Shown in pieces: positions 58,214 to 64,000 of a stretch of DNA of 64,000 nt. Under the pieces are notes generated by a model. That model did not search any database and was not told the origin of the DNA. It was given only the letters and a program-made list of their open reading frames with translations. Source of the DNA: Pseudovirgaria hyperparasitica (Eukaryota > Ascomycota > Dothideomycetes > Acrospermales > Acrospermaceae); assembly GCF_010093815.1 (NCBI RefSeq), contig NW_022985549.1, positions 2,195,494-2,259,493 on the forward strand, read 5' to 3'. The stretch's first letter is position 1. Each line of letters begins with the position of its first letter. A program made the translations under genes and the position numbers.

Positions 58214-58231
58214 TGTCCGGGGAAGCGGACA
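58214..58231. promoter_or_regulatory. inverted repeat TGTCCG-N6-CGGACA
   Basis: A perfect 6-bp inverted repeat with CCG and CGG ends facing outward around a 6-bp spacer. Pairs of CGG triplets are the usual binding sites of Zn2Cys6 regulators, and the next gene downstream (59022) encodes one. Autoregulation is inference. Confidence 0.35.
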
Positions 58232-58420
58232 AGGTGCCGCGTCCAAGTTCAGCCCTGCCTGCAGCTTCAATCCCTTGACTTACGGCCGCGAGCTGCACGA
58301 TGATGTCGAATTCATTTTATTTTTGAAGTCGGTAGATAGTCCACGATAGAATCTCGAGATGGAAAGATACGTCTGTCCAAATTCATTCGATATAGTGTTC
58401 CCTTGGTAGCTATGTTGCGG

Positions 58421-58464
58421 CTATTGTTGTGGTTGTGGTTTCGTTGTCGTCGTCGTCGTTGTCG
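58421..58464. repeat. GTT/GTC-rich trinucleotide tract
   Basis: Imperfect repeats of GTT, GTG and GTC with TCG units. Low-complexity sequence. Confidence 0.6.
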
Positions 58465-59021
58465 AAGAGCGGTCATGCTTACAAATCGTAAACAAGAACG
58501 CATGGATCTGGTGTTTACATGAATGTGCTCGTGCTCATGCTCCTCTATGTTTGCATTAGCATTCGTACGTCGGATATTCCGTCTCGCAGCGAGGTTTCAC
58601 AAGCGCCTCACGACCTCACAAAACAAAACCGTCTCGCCACCTGTCAAGCCATCGGGTGTGCACAATCTGTCACTTGGCCCGTGGAACAGTTTTGGAAGCA
58701 TAAGCATCCCCCACGCCGCATGCCGACTATTACTCTGACCCTTGAATCCTCGGAAAAGCGACCCTTGTCCTCAGCATCAACTTCGAAAACGTGCACGGCT
58801 ATCTCCAATTTCGATCAGAAAATCGTCATCGTTCGTAATTCTCCGTGTTTGGTGTCACATTCCTTCAGAAACTGTTATGTGATATATTCCCGAGTGATGG
58901 TGTTGTCTGCATCGACGACCTCGAAGCTCATTCATCGTCGATCGGTGGTAAACGAGTATATATCTTCTTGAGACTATTGTCCCCATTTCCAAATACAGTC
59001 TAGGCCACCCCGTCATCCAAC

Positions 59022-60808
59022 ATGCCCAAGGACAACGCGTGTTGGCCATGTCGTAGTGAGCCTATCCATCTTCTAGCGTCGTCGCTTGTGGAGCTGGAAG
59101 CACTGACAATAGTGACCCGCAGGACAGAAACTTGGCTGCGACAAAACGCGTCCGAAATGCCAACGCTGCGCAAGATGCAATAGGGACTGCCAATATGGTC
59201 TTCAGTTGTCGTTTCCGAGGCACGATGACAAGAGACGAGGCTGGCACCATGCCGTTGTCCAGGGAGTACAACAGATGCCCCCCGAGGGTCAGCTACACTT
59301 TATCAACGTGTTATTCTATGACTTGAACAACCATACACACATGACGCGAGGCACTCGATGTGAGTCGTCAAGACACAGAAAGGCGTCCATCTGAACTCAC
59401 ATGATAATTCTAGTAAACGCTCTCTCAAACTCGCTTGCACAAACATGGGAGACAATTTCAACGCCCAGAGCTATGCCATGGAAGCCGTTAGAGGCTATTG
59501 GAGAGAATGGTCTGATTCAATACTGTGCGACGCCTGTCTACTGTTAGCCAAGAAGTGATGCTGACCTCCATAGATCAGGATGTGATTGGATCTATCGTCA
59601 GCACTGTCAGTCAAAACGACTGCTACAGTGTCCTAATGAGGATGGCATTCTGTACCGAATCGAGTGCGTCCGAGGCAGTAAGGCTAGCCATCTGTGCACT
59701 CGCTTGTCTGCACATGTGTGGTGGGAAACACGCCAGCGTTCTTCGTACCCAAGCCCGACATCATTTTCTGATGATCCAGAGTCAGCTTGATGATCCGCAG
59801 GAGTTGTTGCAAAGCATCGTGGCGGCAATGCTTCTTGGGCTGTATGAGGTACGATATCTCCATGCTCTTGCCTTGACTCAAGTCCTGATGTCACTCGACA
59901 TACGTATAGATCTTCGATCAGCCACACTCAGATGCTCCATATTCCTGGGCCCTCGATGTGTGCTATGCTAAAAAGGCACTGGGGGCAATGGAGATTCCGA
60001 CAAATAGCCCTGTCACGAGTGACGAGTCTTTACTGCTCGACTGGGTAACATACCATGATGTCATGTCCAAGTTCAGCATAACACACTATGTTGATAGACA
60101 GGAGGATCAGGTTGAGTGCGCTAACAACAAGTGCTTGAGGCAAAAGCAAATGAGCGCGTCAAGCAAGACAAAGGTAAACCGATTTGGAAGTAAAGAAGAG
60201 TAGTTGCTTACTTATACAAGATTTCTGGCCCAGTCGGCTGCTCCATTGAGCTCCTATTGGTCATCTCTCGAGTGTTCGATGCTGCCTACGAGCAGGAGAT
60301 GGGCGCAGGACAGGTGTCCGACGATAGAGTGGACAGTCTTGAGCACTCAATCCTCAACGCACGACAAGTCCTCGAGGTTGAATCAGTGAGCCACGACCGC
60401 GCGGTCGTGATTGAGGAAGACGCCATGAAGCACATCGCAGAGCTCTTCCGGCTAGCAGGCCTCATATACCTGCACCGAGCAATCAAGAAGAGTCCTCCAT
60501 GGCTACCACCGGTGTCTATGTGGGTCAGCGAAGCATATGACCACTTGCGGAAGATTACAGTTTGCGATCGCAACTTTCCCCTCTTCATCATTGCCTGCGA
60601 AGCCCGCACTGATGAGCAACGGAGTGAGATCCTCCGTGTGCTCCGAAACAGCGAGGAGAAGTCCAAGGTCGGCAACACGTTACGCGTGCGCCAGTTTATA
60701 GAGCGTGTTTGGGCACAGGATGACTTGGACCAGGAGCAGAGAATCAAGTATACGAGCAAGATCACGGCAAGCCTGAGTACATGCAATGCACTGCCAGCCA
60801 TGACCTGA
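59022..60808 (+). CDS. Zn2Cys6 fungal transcription factor
   Basis: A nuclear regulator. Six exons: 59022-59055, 59123-59359, 59414-59524, 59574-59848, 59910-60173 and 60221-60808, giving 502 aa. The Zn2Cys6 domain is at residues 7-34: CWPC-X6-C-X6-CQRC-X6-C (Cys7, 10, 17, 24, 27 and 34, with an extra Cys30). After GQLHFINVLFYDLNN comes the fungal-specific regulatory region (GLIQYYQDVIGSIV, VLMRMAFCTESSASEAVRLAICALACLHM, AAMLLGLYEIFD). The intron 59525-59573 (49 nt, branch CTGAC) overlaps a run that would otherwise create a stop or a frameshift; removing it restores the family sequence. The C-terminal third has FRLAGLIYLHRAI, common in this class. Targets unknown; the neighbouring dehydrogenase is a candidate. 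Confidence 0.88.
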
Positions 60809-61383
60809 AGGATAGAGAGGACCATGCTTCACTGTGACACTGCCACGCACTCCACGTCCTTTATTACGACGGGATCAGAACAGCGCCACAGTATCGCGGT
60901 CAACGTCATGGCATCAGCAAGTCTACATCACCTGCAGATATATGCACATGCTTGGGCACGGTGGCTTTCACACACTGGTGTCGCATGCCTAAACTTACCA
61001 CAAGCATGTTATGCCTTGCAGAGAACGCCATGCTGTAGCCATGCTGTAACAACCTCACGCTTTCAGCCTCGCGGACCACCCCCAAGGACGGCTGCATACG
61101 GGCTTACATTCGCCCTAATGCGGTAAGGCGTGTGATGCATCGCAGAAAGTTGCCTGCAATACTCACGATACCTGGCATCCATAAATCTGCTCAGCATTTA
61201 TCAGCAGTAACGACATGTCTTGTTAGAGCCGACATCGCCTTTGAGGGGGTATTGATTTGCAATCATGGTGCGAAAGACAAGATATAAGAGCGACCAACTC
61301 CTCAGGAGCATTGCAAGGAACAACCATATCAATCACACATCAACTCACTACTCTCCTCCCATAAAGACTCCAAACCATCAACA
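60809..61383. other. intergenic region
   Basis: Between two plus-strand genes. A TATAAG element lies at 61283. No CDS is recognised. Confidence 0.5.
61283..61288 (+). promoter_or_regulatory. TATA-like element
   Basis: TATAAG about 100 bp before the ATG at 61384, followed by a C/A-rich leader. Confidence 0.4.
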
Positions 61384-62400
61384 ATGCCATCCTACGTTAT
61401 CGCAGGCGCCTCACGAGGCCTAGGAGTACGTCCCGACACCCCTCCAACGAACACCCATCCCAACTCCACTCCATCCTAACCACCACCAACACAGCTCCAA
61501 TTCATCAAAACCCTCTCCCAAGACCCATCCAACACCGTCATCGCCCTCGCCCGCAACCCCTCCTCCGTCCACCCGCTCCTCCCCTCCCTCCCAAACATTC
61601 ACCTCCTCGCCGCCGACCTCACAGACCCCTCCTCCCTCCGCGCCGCCGCCGCCTCCACATCCACCCTCACCAACGGCACCCTCGACTACCTCCTCATCAA
61701 CGGCGCCTGGATCAACCTGACCACCCAGTCCATCGCCCCCACAGACCTTGCCTCCCCGGCCAACGAACCCCAGCTTCTAACCGACGTCGACACCGCCTTC
61801 AAGACGAATTTCGCCGGGCCCTTGCTCTGTGCTACGGCGTTTCTTCCGCTTGTTCGTGCCGGGCAGCAGAGGAAGATTGTGGTGATTAGTACGGGGATGG
61901 CGGATGCGGAGTTTGTCCGTGTGGCTGGTGTGTGGGCGGCGTTGGTGTACAGTGCGAGTAAGGCTGCTGTGAACATGCTTGTTGCGAAGCTTGCTGTCGA
62001 GCTGAAGGATGATGGGATTGTTGTGGCGAGTCTGAGTCCTGGGTTGGTCGATACTGATGGTGAGGCTCTTCTCCTTCTTTTCCTACAACCTAACCCCTTT
62101 TTTTCCCTCGATGCGACATCGGGTAGGGGTCTCCATTGCGGTCCGTGTGCGAGTGTGTGTGTGTGTGTGTGGGAGTTTCAACATTAAAGACATGCTAACG
62201 TAACATAATGCGCAGGCACAGAGGCCAGCAAGAAGAACTTCGAGATGTTGATGCCAATGTTCAGAAAGTACGAGCCCGAGTTCCAGGGTCCGATTACGCC
62301 GCGTGAGAGTGTTGAGATGCAGATTCGCGTTATTCAGGGGCTTACGATGGCGCATGCCGGGCAGATGTGGAGTCATCTTGGGAATCAGCGCTGGATTTGA
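61384..62400 (+). CDS. short-chain dehydrogenase/reductase
   Basis: A small NAD(P)-dependent oxidoreductase of the SDR family, related to the C-factor/sniffer-like fungal group. Three exons (61384-61425, 61495-62059 and 62216-62400) give 263 aa. The dinucleotide motif GASRGLG ends exon 1, followed by LQFIKTLSQ. The acidic/turn motif is LLAADLTD. The NAG-like position reads LLINGAW. The active site is VISTGMADAE followed by YSASKAAVNML (Tyr-x3-Lys). The tail SLSPGLVDTDGTEASKK matches the group. Substrate unknown. Exon 2 is very rich in C at third positions in its first half (61500-61800). Intron 2 contains a GT microsatellite. Confidence 0.92.
62153..62171. repeat. (GT)n microsatellite in an intron
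   Basis: About nine GT units in intron 2 of the dehydrogenase gene. Confidence 0.8.
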
Positions 62401-64000
62401 GATGTTTTCTTTTTTTCCTTTTTTTCTTTTCGGTACGCGCATGCTTCAAAGAACTCTGTTGCGTGGCAGGCAAGAAAGGCAGTGGTATAACGACTTTCTC
62501 TACTTGGGTGTGTGTGGGTAGATTATTGGGTTAGGGTACAGTAAGTTTTCAGACCATCCTTATTGAAATATAACGGTTCTGCGATGATATGCATTCTGGC
62601 AATCATGCACATGCTCGGGTACTTGTGTTCCATAGACAACACGGTCGACGCTGATAAGTATAGTCCAAGCAACATACCTTCTCTTCTCAGTCTAGACTAA
62701 CTTAAATGAACGTGATCCTATCCACTCCACTCACAAAGTCTCTGCCTCTAGTAACCTACTCTACTCTAACAGCACCACGACATGCCGACCCTTATACATG
62801 GCGTTAAACAAATCAGAGTAGTACGTTATGCTGTATGAGCACATGAAAGATACAAATCCGTAGGATAAATTATGAGACTGTCAATACACTCAAGTATGTA
62901 CAAATGACTATATAAAAGACGATGGTATGGCGTAGTGTGGCTTCTCGTGTAGGGATGGAACGGGTTACATATATATAGGAATAGACTCACACGACGCGCA
63001 AGGAAATTTTGTATATAATTAGTACATGCGTACTAATCATCTATACACCATACTTTACGAAAGAGATGATATAATGTAGTCCATAGTACTTCTCTACCCT
63101 CCCGTTAAAGATATCTAGAGCTACAAGTCGTACTGATCAAGCCCTTCTAATATGCTACATAGAACCATATACCAAATCTGTTCTCCATAAAACACCCAAA
63201 CCATTAAGAAAGGTCCACCATGCCCCTCTCTATAAGACTGAACTTGTATAGTAGTTTTGCTTAGCTACATGTACTATACATAATATTATACCCAGGTAGT
63301 TTATTAGAGATATTTATTTAAGATTATGCCTCATGGTTAATAGTATGTCCATATCTACTCATACTTGGTCAGTCCTTATGCAGAACGTTTAATGAGCCTC
63401 TACGCAGGCTGTTACGCTATGAGCGTAATCCTATGTAGTAGCCATATCGTATCAAGCCTTAGTCTACGACGGAAACATATATTAAGGCAGCAACAGTGTC
63501 AGGCCCAGACTTCTCGAGCGACCGTGTCAGCCGATATCATCATTCAACCCATTAGACTCAGCCGGCAACTGCTGTTCATACGGGAATCTGGTCTTTGGTG
63601 GTCATGAGCTGTACCCAGCTCAAACATCATACCTAGCGCTACTCGAGAACAATTCATCAACATATGAATGTAGAGATTGGCTGACCCTCCGCGCGCTCTC
63701 ACAGTCCTGGCAGAAACTGCAAGAAATGCACAATATAAGATCATGACACGACAGTAGACCCACGACGAAACGTCCCTCTGTCTAGACATCATCGCCCTTT
63801 CGATTCCTGTTCGTCCGCTCTGATTCTACTGTCGATGAAGGTGTGAATAATACTTGAGGGTAGACCCAGGAAACGCGAAATCCGACGAGGCTTCCGAAAA
63901 CGCGCAGCTGTATCGTCAGCCAGGGGGGGCCAGGGGGTAAAGCACCTGCTCCTGCTTTAATGCAATCCATCGCACACGCGCTCGCCAGTGGGGGCATCGT
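62401..64000. other. AT-rich region, no gene recognised
   Basis: From about 62560 to 63480 the DNA is AT-rich with many TA steps. Open frames at 63365-63607 (+) and 63544-63792 (-) overlap and have no recognisable content. The last 200 bases are GC-richer, and a minus frame reaches the right edge (63782-63997), which could be part of a gene outside. No terminal repeats or transposase were recognised. Confidence 0.45.

Larger units (their letters stand above)
57702..59021. other. 1.3-kb intergenic region with simple repeats and a CCG-N6-CGG site
   Basis: Contains GATGAT/CATCAT runs (about 57872 and 58060-58079), a GTC/GTT-rich patch (58421-58464) and an inverted repeat (58214-58231). The open frame 58519-58971 has mixed composition and no recognisable content, so it is not called. 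Promoter of the Zn2Cys6 gene. Confidence 0.5.

Noticed and set aside
58519-58971. 150-aa plus-strand open frame
   Set aside because: Mixed composition, no recognisable motif, overlaps another frame, and lies in a repeat-rich promoter region. Not convincing as a gene.
63365-63792. Overlapping 80-82-aa frames on both strands near the right edge
   Set aside because: Mutually overlapping, no recognisable content, in AT-rich DNA.

Overview
The window is nuclear DNA from a filamentous ascomycete (Pezizomycotina). The evidence is a set of compact multi-exon genes with 45-65 nt GT-AG introns and CTAAC/CTGAC-type branch points, together with fungal marker proteins: a YpkA/Gad8 AGC kinase with the typical fungal N-terminus, an Ada2 subunit, an Akr1 palmitoyltransferase, an EMC4, and DUF1774 and DUF2415 proteins. 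Dothideomycetes is my best guess for the class, but nothing in the window proves it. I see no rRNA, no convincing tRNA, no CRISPR array and no intact transposon.

Layout. 1-4.3 kb: the 3' part of an AT-hook-like nuclear protein and an M3 oligopeptidase. 5.4-8 kb: an 806-aa orphan with a late cysteine cluster. 9.3-19 kb: a secreted M28 aminopeptidase, a fungal membrane protein, a clathrin-adaptor beta subunit, EMC4 and a DUF1774 membrane protein. 19.3-22.5 kb: cystathionine beta-synthase and SRP receptor beta. 23-26.3 kb: two divergent small secreted proteins with probable Kex2 sites. 27-33 kb: a gene-poor, AT-rich block with an orphan, a thioesterase-like hydrolase, a small protein of a probable fungal family and an APH-type kinase. 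33.3-36.9 kb: a MetE-like protein and a cytochrome P450. 37.8-57.7 kb: a dense housekeeping block with YpkA, Ada2, glucose-6-phosphate isomerase, an MFS sugar transporter, Akr1, mitochondrial Hsp70, a DUF2415 WD40-like protein and cystathionine beta-lyase. 59-62.4 kb: a Zn2Cys6 regulator and a short-chain dehydrogenase. 62.4-64 kb: AT-rich DNA without a recognisable gene.

How the genes relate. Most neighbours look unrelated, as is usual in fungal chromosomes. Cystathionine beta-synthase, cystathionine beta-lyase and the MetE-like protein all touch sulfur amino-acid metabolism, but they are 13-37 kb apart. The secretory pathway is represented by SRP receptor beta, EMC4, the AP beta subunit and Akr1. 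No secondary-metabolite backbone enzyme is present, so the P450 and its neighbours cannot be called a cluster.

Exon boundaries were placed by hand from splice signals and reading-frame continuity. Most multi-exon models keep frame exactly, but individual junctions can still be wrong. I did not find a clearly new biological system. The best candidates for something undescribed are the orphan at 5411-7938, the divergent secreted pair at 23034-26303, and the small His/Cys protein at 30874-31395.
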